NCBI RefSeq assembly: GCF_002803095.1
Contig: NZ_PGLR01000010.1
Coordinates: 1 to 64,000, forward strand
Direction: 5' to 3'
DNA length: 64,000 nt
Source of the DNA: Pseudomonas sp. ZH-FAD
Lineage (GTDB): Bacteria > Pseudomonadota > Gammaproteobacteria > Pseudomonadales > Pseudomonadaceae
The stretch's first letter is position 1; each line of letters begins with the position of its first letter. Of this stretch, positions 19,299 through 28,537 are shown one piece after another. Made by a program: the position numbers and the translations under genes. The notes under the pieces are model-generated. The model worked only from the letters and a program-made list of their open reading frames with translations. It made no database searches and was not told where the DNA came from.

Positions 19299-21275
19299 AT
19301 GGTGGCAGTTCCGGCGCCGTCACGCCACCTTCTGACGCTGCTCGCGTTGCTGCCCTTGGCACTGCTGCACCTGTGGCTGGCGGCCGATCTTGATCCGTTC
19401 GAACTGTGGGCGATGCTGGCTTCTGCCGAACACAGCTTCGAGTTTCTGCAGCTGCAACTGTCGGCTCTACCCAGGCTGAGCATGGCGCTGCTGACCGGCG
19501 CTGCGCTGGGACTGTCCGGCAGCCTGTTGCAGCAGATCACGCAGAATCGCCTGGTGTCGCCCATGACCATCGGCGCCTCGTCCGGGGCCTGGCTCGGGCT
19601 GGTGCTGGCCACGTTGCTGGTGCCGACCTTCGCGGCCAGTCACGGACACTGGGCGGCACTGCTCGGCGCGCTGCTGGCGGTCGGTCTGGTGCTGCTGATT
19701 GCCGGGCGCAGTGGCATCGGCGGGCTGCCGCTGGTGCTGGGCGGCATGGCCATGAACCTGTTGCTCGGCGCGCTGGCCGCCGGGCTGGTGCTGATCAACA
19801 ACCAGTACACCCAGGGGTTGTTCGTTTGGGGCGCGGGTGATCTGGCGCAGATCGACTGGCACTGGGTGCAGTGGCTGTGGCCCAAGCTGTTGCTGGCAGT
19901 GCCGCTGCTGATCCTCGCGCCGCGACCGTTGAGCTTGCTGCAGCTTGGTGGCGATGCTGCCCAGGCCCGTGGCCTGGCGCTGTGGCCGGTGATGCTGGTG
20001 CTGTTTCTGGCGGCGCTGTGGCTGTGCTCGGTGTCGATCACGACGGTCGGCCTGATCGGTTTCATCGGCCTGCTCACGCCGAATCTGGCGAAGATGCTTG
20101 GCGCCCGTACGGCGCGTGATGAGCTGTGCTACAGCGCGTTGCTCGGTGCCTTGCTGCTGCTCGCTACCGACGCCCTGGCGCTGTTGGCCAATCGTGTCAG
20201 CGGCCAACTGGTGCCCAGTGGCGCGGCGGCGGCGTTGATCGGTGCGCCAGTGTTGTTGTGGCTGGCGCGCCGACATCTGGCTGCGGAGGACCCGCGCGGC
20301 CTGCAGTTGCCGCGCGGCGCCGAGCGTTTCGGCTGGCGCAGTGCGCTGTGGGTGGCGCTTCTCTCCGTGCTGGCGCTGACCGTGGCGCTCGGGCTGGCCC
20401 GCGGTGTCGATGGCTGGCACCTGCAGTGGCCGTCGGCGCTGGTCTGGTCGTTACGCTGGCCGCGTGTGCTCACCGCCGCCTCTGCCGGCGCCGGTTTGGC
20501 GATTTCCGGTCTGCTGCTGCAGCGCCTGCTGCGCAACCCGCTGGCCAGCCCGGATATTCTCGGTCTATCCGCGGGTGCCACGCTGGCGGTGATGCTGGCG
20601 CTGATCATCTTCGGTGGCGCGGTGTTCGGCGCGGTCGCGCCGCTGGCGGCCTTCGTCGGCAGCCTGGCGGTGCTGGCGGTGTTGATGCTGATGGGCCGGC
20701 GTCACCATTATTCACCAGCATTGATGGCGCTGCTGGGGATTTCCCTCGGCGCGCTGCTCAACGCCGCCTTGCAGTTCGTGCTGGCCAAGGGTAGCGGTGA
20801 CTCGTTCGCGTTGCTCGGCTGGCTGGCCGGCTCCACCTACCGCGCCACACCGTCACAGGCATTGTGGCTGACGGTCGGCGTGCTGCTGTTCGGCGCTCTG
20901 GCATTGCTGTTCCAGCGTGCGCTGACGCTGATCGGCATCGGCGATGGGGTGGCCGCCAGCCGTGGCCTGAACGTGCCGCGCTTGCGTCTGGCGCTGCTGG
21001 TGCTGGTGGCGCTGCTCTGTGCGTTGGTCACCAGCCTGCTCGGGCCAGTGGCGTTTCTGGGGCTGCTGGCCCCGCATATCGCGGTGATGCTCGGCGCTCG
21101 CCGGGTGCTGCCGCAGCTGCTGCTGGCGGCCTCGTTGGGCGCGGTGCTGATGCTGCTGGCCGATTGGGTTGGTCGCACCCTGATCTTCCCGTTGCAGATT
21201 CCGGTGGGCATTGTCGCCTCGGTGTTGTGTGGCAGCTATTTCGTCTACCTGCTCATCCGTGGGAGGTTGGCGTGA
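19299..21275 (+). CDS. fhuB: Ferric-hydroxamate ABC importer, fused double permease
   Basis: A 658-residue inner-membrane permease made of two tandem FecCD domains (about 1-325 and 345-658), the hallmark of FhuB; most siderophore permeases have one domain per chain. Each half carries the same landmarks: P-R-L/V-T/S-M/A-A near its start, then GxxLQ...RNxLxxPxxxG (LLQQITQNRLVSPMTIG and LLQRLLRNPLASPDILG). The stop overlaps the GTG start of fhuD. This fused form supports hydroxamate (ferrichrome/ferrioxamine-type) specificity over catechol. Confidence 0.95.
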   Translation: MVAVPAPSRHLLTLLALLPLALLHLWLAADLDPFELWAMLASAEHSFEFLQLQLSALPRLSMALLTGAALGLSGSLLQQITQNRLVSPMTIGASSGAWLGLVLATLLVPTFAASHGHWAALLGALLAVGLVLLIAGRSGIGGLPLVLGGMAMNLLLGALAAGLVLINNQYTQGLFVWGAGDLAQIDWHWVQWLWPKLLLAVPLLILAPRPLSLLQLGGDAAQARGLALWPVMLVLFLAALWLCSVSITTVGLIGFIGLLTPNLAKMLGARTARDELCYSALLGALLLLATDALALLANRVSGQLVPSGAAAALIGAPVLLWLARRHLAAEDPRGLQLPRGAERFGWRSALWVALLSVLALTVALGLARGVDGWHLQWPSALVWSLRWPRVLTAASAGAGLAISGLLLQRLLRNPLASPDILGLSAGATLAVMLALIIFGGAVFGAVAPLAAFVGSLAVLAVLMLMGRRHHYSPALMALLGISLGALLNAALQFVLAKGSGDSFALLGWLAGSTYRATPSQALWLTVGVLLFGALALLFQRALTLIGIGDGVAASRGLNVPRLRLALLVLVALLCALVTSLLGPVAFLGLLAPHIAVMLGARRVLPQLLLAASLGAVLMLLADWVGRTLIFPLQIPVGIVASVLCGSYFVYLLIRGRLA

Positions 21276-22162
21276 GGCGTTGCTTAGTCGGCTTTCTGCT
21301 GCTTTGGCTGACACCTGCCTGGGCGAGTGATGCGCCACGGGTGGCCGCGCTGAGCTGGGAGGCCACCGAGCATCTGCTGATGCTCGATGTGACGCCGTTG
21401 ACCGTCGCCGATGCCGGTGACTACCGCGCCTGGGTGGTGCGGCCGACGCTGCCCGCAGGCGTGCCGTCGAGCGGTTCGCGCCTGGAGCCCAACCTCGAAT
21501 TGCTGGCCGAGTTGCAGCCTGAGTTGATCGTCATACCGCCTTTGCTGGAAGACATCCGCCCGTTGCTAGAGCGTATTGCGCCGGTTCAGGTGTACCAAGG
21601 TTTCAGCCAGCAGCACGACAATTTGCAGGTGCAGCGCGAGGCGTTTCTCGACCTGGCGCGTGCGCTCGGCCGCGAGGCATTGGCAAGGCAACGCCTGCAG
21701 GCGATGGACGCCGAGCTGGCGCAATGGCGTGAGCGGCTGCAGGCTCATTACGGGCAGCGTCTGCCGGCCGTCACGGTGATACGCCTCTCGTCGCCGACGG
21801 CCGCCTTCATCAACGGCCCCAACTCCATGCCGCAACATGCGCTGGCGCTGCTCGGCCTTCAGCCTGCGATGGACCTGGCGCCGAGCCCCTGGGGCATCAC
21901 TCAGGTACCGATCACCGCGCTGGGTCGCATCGAAGAGGGCGTCGTGCTGCATATCGAACCCTTTGCCCAGGAGGCGCAGTTGTTCGCCTCGCCACTGTGG
22001 CAGGCGATGCCTTTCGTGCGTGAGCAGCGCTTCGCCGCGATACCCTCGACCTGGACCTATGGCGGCGTGTTTTCCCTGCAGTATCTGGCCGAGGCCATAG
22101 GTGAAGCGCTGCTTAAACTGCCGTCTGAATCTGGAAAAGCGTCCCAACAGTCCCTAGAGTAG
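21272..22162 (+). CDS. fhuD: Ferric-hydroxamate ABC importer, periplasmic binding protein
   Basis: Substrate-binding protein that hands ferric hydroxamates to FhuB. The product is 296 residues, the length of E. coli FhuD. It begins with a GTG codon that overlaps the fhuB stop (GTGA), with a GGGAGG ribosome site 5 bases upstream. The signal peptide is MRRCLVGFLLLWLTPAWA. The mature part has the helical-backbone periplasmic binding layout, with RPTLPAGVPSSGSRLEPNLE and ELIVIPPLL. No TonB-dependent outer-membrane receptor follows, so the receptor must be encoded elsewhere. Confidence 0.92.
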   Translation: MRRCLVGFLLLWLTPAWASDAPRVAALSWEATEHLLMLDVTPLTVADAGDYRAWVVRPTLPAGVPSSGSRLEPNLELLAELQPELIVIPPLLEDIRPLLERIAPVQVYQGFSQQHDNLQVQREAFLDLARALGREALARQRLQAMDAELAQWRERLQAHYGQRLPAVTVIRLSSPTAAFINGPNSMPQHALALLGLQPAMDLAPSPWGITQVPITALGRIEEGVVLHIEPFAQEAQLFASPLWQAMPFVREQRFAAIPSTWTYGGVFSLQYLAEAIGEALLKLPSESGKASQQSLE

Positions 22163-22253
22163 AGCGATTCGAATATAAGTCTGCCGTGCGTGACGGCGCC
22201 ATCTGATGGGCTAATGGGGGCCTGGGCGTTGTCCGACAGGGTTTTGGAGTCGT

Positions 22254-24665
22254 ATGTACCGGCTGCTCCTGCTCATCGTGAGCCTCGTTTTTTCCTCGCT
22301 CGTGGGCGCCGTTACCTTCGACGAACATATGCGCACTCTGCCTCTGGGGCAGAGCATGTACGTGTTCGAGGACGTGCGCGGCGATGCCAGCATCGACGAC
22401 ATCGCCTCGCCGGCTGTGCAAGGTAGTTTCCGTCTGCATGACAAGCCCGTGCTCAACGCCGGCTATTCACGCTCGGTGTTCTGGCTGCGGCTGGACCTGC
22501 ACTATCTGCCGCGCCAGGCGCAGGGTGACCGCAACTGGTTGCTGGAGCTGGCTTACCCGCCGCTCGATCACCTTGAACTCTACCTCCCCGACGAGGCTGG
22601 TGGCTTCGCACTGGCTCAGCGTACTGGCGATTCGTTGCCTTTCGACACCCGCCAGATCCGCCAGCACAACTACCTGTTCGAGCTGAACCTCGAGCCGAAC
22701 CAGAACAAGCGCATCTATTTGCGCCTGGAAAGCCAGGGTTCGATCCAGGCGCCGCTGACCCTGTGGGCGCCCAACGCCTATCTGGAAGAGCAGCCCGCGC
22801 GTATCTACGTGCTTGGCATCATCTACGGCGTGCTGCTGGTGATGCTGGTGTACAACCTGTTCATCTTCCTCAGCGTACGCGACACCAGCTACCTCTATTA
22901 CATCCTTTATATCGCCTCGTTCGGCCTGTATCAGGTCTCGGTCAACGGTGCCGGCATCGAGTATTTCTGGCCCAACAACCCCTGGTGGGCCAATGCCGCG
23001 ACGCCATTTCTGATCGGCTCGGCCGCCCTGTTCGGCTGCCAGTTCGCCCGCAGCTTCCTGCATACCGGTGAACACAGCCCCTGGGTCGATCGTCTGTTGT
23101 TGCTGCTGATGGCCTGCGGCGCCGTGGTGATGATCCTGGCACTGAGCGTCAGTTATGCCACGGCATTGCGTCTGGCCACCTACCTGGCCCTGCTGTTCAC
23201 CGTGGTGATCTTCGCTGCCGGGGTGCTTGCCTGGCTGCGCGGTATGCGCGTGGCGCGTTACTTCATCTTCGCCTGGACCGCCTTCCTCATCGGCGGCATC
23301 GTCAACACGCTGATGGTGCTGGGCTACCTGCCCAACGTCTTTCTCACCATGTACGCCAGCCAGATCGGCTCGGCGCTGGAAGTGGGCCTGCTGTCGTTGG
23401 CGCTGGCCGACCGCATCAACGCGATGAAAGAAGAGCGCACGCGCATCCTCCAGGAGGCCGGACGCAAGCTCGAAACGCTGAACCAGGAACTGGCCGACAG
23501 CAACCGTTTCAAGGATGAATTCCTCGCCACCGTGACCCATGAGCTGCGTACGCCGATGAACGGGGTGATCGGCTCGCTGGAGCTGATGCAGACGGTGAAG
23601 ATGGACATCGAACTGGAGCAGTACCAGAAGACCGCCGCAGCGTCCGCGCGCGACATGATGCGCATGGTCAACGACATCCTCGCGCTCACCGAATTGCAGG
23701 CCGGCAAGCTCTATCCGCGGCGCGAGACGTTCAGCCTGCGCGGGCTGTTCGACGGTCTGCGTGCCCAGTATGCGGCGCGCGCCGAAGACAAGGGGCTGAC
23801 GTTCGCCCTGGAGCTGGACGACAACCTGCCCGACACCCTGGAAGGGGACGCGGCCAAGCTGGCACAGGCGCTGGGCTATCTGCTGGACAACGCCATCAAG
23901 TTCACCAGTCAGGGCGGCGTGACCTTGCAGGTCGGCCGCGCCGGCAGCGTGGGCAGCAACCTGCCGTTGAGTGTGGTGGTCAGCGATACGGGGATCGGTT
24001 TCGCGCCCGGCGACGGCGACCTTTACCAGCGTTTCCACCAACTCGATGGCTCGATGACGCGCAAGTACGGCGGCCTGGGCATCGGCCTGGCGATCTGCCG
24101 ACAACTGGTCGACCTGCTTGGTGGTGTGCTCAGTCATGAGTCGCAGCCGGGGCAGGGCAGTCGGTTTCGCCTCGATGTGCCGCTGACTCTGCCGCTGCAA
24201 CCTCAGGTCAGCGATGTTCGCCCGGCACGACCGCAGGGCGGCGCGCTGCAGCGCCAGGCGCAGCAATGCACGGTACTGATCGTCGAGGATAATGCGATCA
24301 ACCAGCTGGTAACCCGCGGCATGTTGCTCAAACTCGGCTACCGCGTGCGCACTGCCGATAACGGCGCCGAGGCCCTGGAGTTGTTGCGCAGCGAGACGGT
24401 GGATGCGGTGCTGCTCGACTGCCAGATGCCGGTGATGGACGGTTTTGCCACCTGCCGCGCACTGCGCGCCCTGCCGGGCTGCGCCGAGCTGCCGGTGCTG
24501 GCGATCACTGCGCACAGTCACAGTGGCGACCGCGAGCGCTGTCTGGCTGCGGGCATGAGCGACTACCTAGCGAAACCGGTGAAATTCGACGAGTTGCGCG
24601 TACTGCTGCATGACTGGGTACTGTGCCGCCCGGCAATGGTTTCCGGTGGCGCCGCGCCGGTCTGA
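22254..24665 (+). CDS. ladS: Hybrid sensor kinase LadS
   Basis: Membrane hybrid histidine kinase. In P. aeruginosa, LadS senses calcium and feeds the Gac/Rsm switch towards biofilm and type VI secretion. The 803-residue product has a signal peptide, a periplasmic 7TMR-DISMED2 domain (about 25-175), seven membrane helices (about 185-390), a HisKA domain with His429 in FLATVTHELRTPMNG, an ATPase domain (SDTGIGF and GGLGIGLAI), and one receiver domain with Asp722 (LLDCQMP) and Lys774. A single receiver with no HPt separates LadS (about 795 residues) from RetS, which has two. Its neighbours TetR, acyl-CoA dehydrogenase and amn match the PAO1 order as I recall it. Confidence 0.9.
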   Translation: MYRLLLLIVSLVFSSLVGAVTFDEHMRTLPLGQSMYVFEDVRGDASIDDIASPAVQGSFRLHDKPVLNAGYSRSVFWLRLDLHYLPRQAQGDRNWLLELAYPPLDHLELYLPDEAGGFALAQRTGDSLPFDTRQIRQHNYLFELNLEPNQNKRIYLRLESQGSIQAPLTLWAPNAYLEEQPARIYVLGIIYGVLLVMLVYNLFIFLSVRDTSYLYYILYIASFGLYQVSVNGAGIEYFWPNNPWWANAATPFLIGSAALFGCQFARSFLHTGEHSPWVDRLLLLLMACGAVVMILALSVSYATALRLATYLALLFTVVIFAAGVLAWLRGMRVARYFIFAWTAFLIGGIVNTLMVLGYLPNVFLTMYASQIGSALEVGLLSLALADRINAMKEERTRILQEAGRKLETLNQELADSNRFKDEFLATVTHELRTPMNGVIGSLELMQTVKMDIELEQYQKTAAASARDMMRMVNDILALTELQAGKLYPRRETFSLRGLFDGLRAQYAARAEDKGLTFALELDDNLPDTLEGDAAKLAQALGYLLDNAIKFTSQGGVTLQVGRAGSVGSNLPLSVVVSDTGIGFAPGDGDLYQRFHQLDGSMTRKYGGLGIGLAICRQLVDLLGGVLSHESQPGQGSRFRLDVPLTLPLQPQVSDVRPARPQGGALQRQAQQCTVLIVEDNAINQLVTRGMLLKLGYRVRTADNGAEALELLRSETVDAVLLDCQMPVMDGFATCRALRALPGCAELPVLAITAHSHSGDRERCLAAGMSDYLAKPVKFDELRVLLHDWVLCRPAMVSGGAAPV

Positions 24666-24699
24666 CTCTTTCGCAGGGCGTGATGAAGCCGCTGGGCCC

Positions 24700-24728
24700 T
24701 GTAGGAGCCGGCTATCCGGCGATGCTTT
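24700..24728. repeat. Single REP-type half
   Basis: TGTAGGAGCCGGCTATCCGG opens a hairpin (GCCGG/CCGGC) of the same type as the left half at 8764. No inverted partner is visible nearby. Confidence 0.5.
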
Positions 24729-24816
24729 GTGCCCGCCAGAGCGACGCTCGTCAGCTAGCTTGCTACGAGCTACCTCTTTCCCGATTCGGCGGCAGTTTTG
24801 GCCGGATCGTCCCTTT

Positions 24817-24875
24817 AGCCATGGTCTGAATCCTGATTCACTGCATGTAGATGAATCAGGATTCAGACCATGGCT
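24817..24875. promoter_or_regulatory. Double TetR operator, 24-bp perfect inverted repeat
   Basis: The 24 bases at 24817-24840 are exactly reverse-complemented at 24852-24875, with an 11-base spacer. Each arm contains a 14-base palindrome, TGAATCCTGATTCA or its complement TGAATCAGGATTCA, with centres 25 bases apart. The right arm includes the ATG of the tetR gene. Two equivalent dyads at the start of a TetR gene are a strong sign of autorepression; the whole could also form a stem in mRNA that hides the start codon. Confidence 0.8.
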
Positions 24876-25511
24876 TATCGCACCACCGAAGCTCGACTCG
24901 ACCGCGACCAAGCGTTGCGCGCGCGTATTCTCGACTGCGCCTTGCTGCGAGTAGCCGAGGGCGGTTTCGCCGCCCTGACCATGCAAGCGTTGGCCGACGA
25001 TGTCGGCATCGCCACCGGTAGTCTGTACCGCCACTTTCGCAGCAAGGGTGAACTGGCCGCCGAGGTATTCGCCAGCGCCAGCCAACGTGAGGTAGATGCT
25101 CTGGCCGCAGCCTTGCGTGGGCCGGGCAGCGCCAGTGAGCGCCTGCGCACCGGCCTGGAACAGTTCGCTGCCCGCGCCTGGCATAGCCGCCGCCTGGCCT
25201 TCGCGCTGATCGCCGAACCGGTCGACCCGGAAGTCGACGAGCAGCGCCTGCTCTATCGCGAAGCCTACGCCGAACTGTTCATCGATCTGCTGGAGGAGGG
25301 TGCCGGCGCCGGTGAGTTTCGCGTCGAGCAGATTGGCCTGATGGCGGCCTGCCTGGTCGGCGCCATTGCCGAAGCGCTGGTCGGCCCTCTGTCGCCACCT
25401 GCTCGCGCCGCTCGTGAAGCAGGCCAACCCACCCTGGAGCTGGCTCAGGTCAGCGCCAGTCTTGCCACCTTCTGCCTGCGCGCCGTCGGCGCCAAGGAGC
25501 CCATGCGATGA
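24870..25511 (+). CDS. TetR-family regulator of the acyl-CoA dehydrogenase
   Basis: A 213-residue repressor with an N-terminal helix-turn-helix (about residues 18-65; FAALTMQALADDVGIATGSL then YRHFRSKGEL) and a ligand-binding C-terminal domain. Its stop overlaps the ATG of the following acyl-CoA dehydrogenase gene (ATGA), so the two are one operon. By analogy with FadR/PsrA-type repressors the ligand may be an acyl-CoA. Its start codon sits inside the inverted repeat at 24817-24875, the likely binding site. Confidence 0.9.
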   Translation: MAYRTTEARLDRDQALRARILDCALLRVAEGGFAALTMQALADDVGIATGSLYRHFRSKGELAAEVFASASQREVDALAAALRGPGSASERLRTGLEQFAARAWHSRRLAFALIAEPVDPEVDEQRLLYREAYAELFIDLLEEGAGAGEFRVEQIGLMAACLVGAIAEALVGPLSPPARAAREAGQPTLELAQVSASLATFCLRAVGAKEPMR

Positions 25512-27157
25512 AACCCAGCCTGCATGCCGAAACCCACGAGGTGTTCAATCAGGTACCGAGCCTCGATGGTGCCAATCTCTATCGCCTCGACCTGCCGCTG
25601 CAGGAGTGGATTCGCCGCTACGATGGCGCCTGGGCCCACGAGCGTTTGAGCGCCTATGGTGCGCTCGCCGGCGGCGCCCTGATGCAGGCCGGCTTTCTTG
25701 CCAACGAGAACAAACCGGTGTTCAAGAGTCATGATCGCTACGGCAATCGCATCGACCTGGTCGAGTTTCACCCGGCCTACCACGAGCTGATGCGCACGGC
25801 GGTCGAGCATGGCCTGCCGTCGCTGCCCTGGACCGATCCGCGCGCCGGCGCCCATGTCGCCCGTGCCGGCCTGACCTATATGCACAGCCAGGCCGAAGCG
25901 GCCAGCGGCTGCCCGTTGACCATGACCTTCGCTGCCGTGCCGGCCATCCGCCTGCAGCCCAACGTAGCCGAGCAGTGGCTGCCGAAGATCCTCGCCACCG
26001 AGTACGACCCACGCAACCTGCCGATGGAGCAGAAGACGGGTGTGACCATCGGTATGGCCATGACCGAGAAGCAGGGCGGCACCGACGTGCGTGCCAACAC
26101 CACCCGCGCTTATCCCATCGGCCTCGGCGGGCCGGGGCAGGGCTATGAGCTGGTGGGCCACAAGTGGTTCTGCTCGGCGCCGATGTGCGACGCCTTCCTC
26201 ACCCTGGCCTACACCGACAAGGGCCTGTCGTGTTTCCTGCTGCCGCGTCACCGCCCGGACGGCACGCGCAACGAGTTCTACATCCAGCGCCTGAAGAACA
26301 AGCTGGGCAACTGGGCCAACGCCTCCAGCGAGGTGGAGTACCGTGGCGCTTTCGCCTGGATGCTCGGCGAGGAAGGGCGCGGCGTGCCGACCATCATCGA
26401 AATGGTGGCCATGACCCGCTTCGATTGCATGGTCGGTTCCAGCAGCCTGATGCGCCAGGCGCTGACCCAGGCTGCGCACCACTGCGCACACCGCCAGGTC
26501 GGCGGCAAGCTGCTCGCCGACCAGCCGCTGATGCAGAACGTGCTGGCCGACCTGGCGCTGGAAAGCGAAGCCGCGCTGGCCCTGTGCATGCGCATGGGCC
26601 GCGCGCTGGATCACGCGGATGACGCGCAGGAGGACAAGTTCGCCCGTCTGGTCACTGCCGTGGGCAAGTACTGGATCTGCAAGCGCGCGCCGGAAATGAT
26701 CTACGAGGCCAGCGAATGCATGGGCGGCGCGGGCTATGTCGAGGAAACCATCATGCCGCGCCTGTACCGCGAAGCGCCGGTCAACTCGATCTGGGAAGGC
26801 TCGGGCAACGTGCAATGTCTGGACGTGCTGCGTGCACTGTCCAAGGAGCCGGGCGTTCTCGACGCACTGTTCAATGAACTGGGCGATGGCCACGGCGATG
26901 CCCGCCTGAAGGCGCATATCCAGCGGCTCAAGGCAGATTTCGCTGATACAGCCGATATCCAGTACCGCGCCCGCCAGCTCACCGAAGACATGGCCGTGGC
27001 ACTGCAGGCCAAGCTGCTGCTTGAGGCGGGCAACAGCGTGGTCAGCGACGCCTTTATCGCCAGTCGCCTGGAAGGCCGCGGCCGCGTCTACGGCACCCTG
27101 TCGCGCGGTGTCGACGTCGAGGCGCTGCTGGCGCGTAGCACGCCGCATCTGCTGTGA
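25508..27157 (+). CDS. Acyl-CoA dehydrogenase, AidB-like
   Basis: Flavoenzyme of the acyl-CoA dehydrogenase family; at 549 residues it is in the larger AidB-like subgroup. Landmarks are MTEKQGGTDVRANTT (FAD/substrate loop), GHKWFCSAPMCDAF, and the C-terminal ECMGGAGYVEE then PRLYREAPVNSIWEGSGN, which is close to E. coli AidB. AidB binds DNA and protects against alkylation, and other members oxidise branched-chain acyl-CoAs; the sequence alone does not decide between these. It is co-translated with the TetR gene. Confidence 0.9.
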   Translation: MKPSLHAETHEVFNQVPSLDGANLYRLDLPLQEWIRRYDGAWAHERLSAYGALAGGALMQAGFLANENKPVFKSHDRYGNRIDLVEFHPAYHELMRTAVEHGLPSLPWTDPRAGAHVARAGLTYMHSQAEAASGCPLTMTFAAVPAIRLQPNVAEQWLPKILATEYDPRNLPMEQKTGVTIGMAMTEKQGGTDVRANTTRAYPIGLGGPGQGYELVGHKWFCSAPMCDAFLTLAYTDKGLSCFLLPRHRPDGTRNEFYIQRLKNKLGNWANASSEVEYRGAFAWMLGEEGRGVPTIIEMVAMTRFDCMVGSSSLMRQALTQAAHHCAHRQVGGKLLADQPLMQNVLADLALESEAALALCMRMGRALDHADDAQEDKFARLVTAVGKYWICKRAPEMIYEASECMGGAGYVEETIMPRLYREAPVNSIWEGSGNVQCLDVLRALSKEPGVLDALFNELGDGHGDARLKAHIQRLKADFADTADIQYRARQLTEDMAVALQAKLLLEAGNSVVSDAFIASRLEGRGRVYGTLSRGVDVEALLARSTPHLL

Positions 27158-27214
27158 GGGCTAGCGCGATAGCGGCGTGACAGTGCGCCGGCCATCCAGC
27201 CGGCGCCTCTAGGG

Positions 27215-27958
27215 TCAGTCGTCGCTCTCCAGCACTTCTCGGCCGTTGAGCGCCTGGATCGGGCGGGCGTTCTTCGCGTACAGGTGCTGGAACTGCGCCA
27301 GTTGCGCATGGGACAGCTCGACCGGTTGTTTGAGTACGCGCCATTGCACGTCCTCACTGCATGGCGGTGTGGTCAGCGAGCCGGCGAAGGCGTAGTAACC
27401 CTGTTGCTGCGGCAGTACGGTTTGCGGCGCGAAGTTGGTTGCCAACTCGGCTTTTTCCCCTGCCTTGTCTGGCATGGCGTTGAACACTGAGTCCAATGCT
27501 TGGTTTTTCTCGCCTTCCTTGAACAGCACAGCCACTACCGCCAGGCGGCCATCAGCGGCCTGGTGGACGAAATGCGCCACCATCGGGAAACCCTTGCCGG
27601 CGATGTGCTCCTCGCTGGGGGTGTGGAAATGGAACTGCACCAGGCGATAAGGCTTGCCGTCGATCTCGATGCCGCCAGCATTGGCCAGATTCACCTGGAC
27701 GGTGTGACCGTTATTCACCACTTCGGCTGGGCTGGCCTGATAGTCGAAGGCGAGGCGAGGCAGCGATGCGCGCGTCGCATGGCTGATGTCGATCGGCGAT
27801 TGCGCATGGCCGAGCGCACAGGTTTCATAGCCTGGGTCCAGCTGGGCCCAGTGTTCGGGGCCTTCCTTGCCTTTGTAGCTCCAGTGCGGTTGCTGTTCGG
27901 CCGCCATGGCGCCGGTTGCGAACAGTGCAGTCAACGCAACGATCAGGGTCTTCTTCAT
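27215..27958 (-). CDS. Alpha-class carbonic anhydrase, periplasmic
   Basis: Zinc enzyme interconverting CO2 and bicarbonate in the periplasm. The product is 247 residues with a signal peptide MKKTLIVALTALFATGAMA. Zinc ligands His110 and His112 lie in FHFHTPSEEH and His129 in AHFVHQ, followed by the alpha-family block SLTTPPCSE. The ATG at 27958 with AAGAGAG upstream is the start; the frame's 52 extra upstream codons have no family similarity. It converges with the acyl-CoA dehydrogenase gene. The role could be CO2 capture or pH balance. Confidence 0.95.
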   Translation of the reverse strand: MKKTLIVALTALFATGAMAAEQQPHWSYKGKEGPEHWAQLDPGYETCALGHAQSPIDISHATRASLPRLAFDYQASPAEVVNNGHTVQVNLANAGGIEIDGKPYRLVQFHFHTPSEEHIAGKGFPMVAHFVHQAADGRLAVVAVLFKEGEKNQALDSVFNAMPDKAGEKAELATNFAPQTVLPQQQGYYAFAGSLTTPPCSEDVQWRVLKQPVELSHAQLAQFQHLYAKNARPIQALNGREVLESDD

Positions 27959-28287
27959 ATGCGCTCTCTTACTGGATGATGGATCTACAGGCTCGCGTGG
28001 CCAACAGCCGGGGGCGAGTGCGGAAAGATTACGCATGGTTTGTAATAAAAAGTTACATCTGCATGGGGTGGGCGTGATGCATTGCGCATTCTCGGCGGCG
28101 CCGGCTGTATTCACGACAGTATCTGTTCAGGTGGAGGAGCTTCTGGCAGCCGAGAGCATTTCGGGAGTGTTGCGCTGCCTGTCGCGCTTAGGTGACAGGC
28201 CCGGATCTTTGCCGAGGAGCATCACCCAGGGTTGAGGTAGGCGGTGCCTTGAGCGCGGGTACTGTCTTTTGCCTGAGCTGCGGAGTA

Positions 28288-28478
28288 AGGTTGCCGCCGA
28301 TGGTTCCGCCCGCCTCGGCGCGTGCGGATGAAAAGGGAACAGGGTGCGGCGAATCTCGCCAATGCCCTGGCTGCCCCCGCAACTGTATGCGGCGAACGAT
28401 GCCCTTATGCCACTGACTTCGGTCGGGAAGGCGGGCGAAGTGCCAAGCCGTGAGCCAGGAGACCTGCCATCGATAACG
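28288..28478 (+). promoter_or_regulatory. Cobalamin riboswitch
   Basis: The aptamer is recognised by ordered conserved pieces: GGTTCC at 28303, GATGAAAAGGGAACAGGGTG (28328-28347), the core CCCCGCAACTGTATGCGG region (28375-28392) and the B12 box AGCCAGGAGACCTGCC at 28453-28468. It ends about 60 bases before a CbiM-like permease gene. A hairpin GGGCG-TTT-CGCCC (28478-28490) and an alternative pairing of CGCCCACC (28486-28493) with GGTGGGCG (28514-28521) are mutually exclusive. They form a plausible switch just upstream of the AAAGGAG ribosome site. Confidence 0.93.
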
Positions 28479-28537
28479 GGCGTTTCGCCCACCCTTCATC
28501 CGAATCGTCGCGCGGTGGGCGCGGCAAAGGAGCTCGC

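Noticed and set aside
22467..24521. A 684-codon open frame opposite ladS
   Set aside because: Antisense to a well-supported kinase; its Gln/Arg/His-rich translation has no recognisable motif.
25445..27148. A 567-codon open frame opposite the acyl-CoA dehydrogenase gene
   Set aside because: Same reason: the dehydrogenase signature blocks are on the plus strand, and the opposite frame is compositional.
28127..28492. Leftward frames over the cobalamin riboswitch
   Set aside because: They coincide with the conserved aptamer, contain no family sequence and have no ribosome site.
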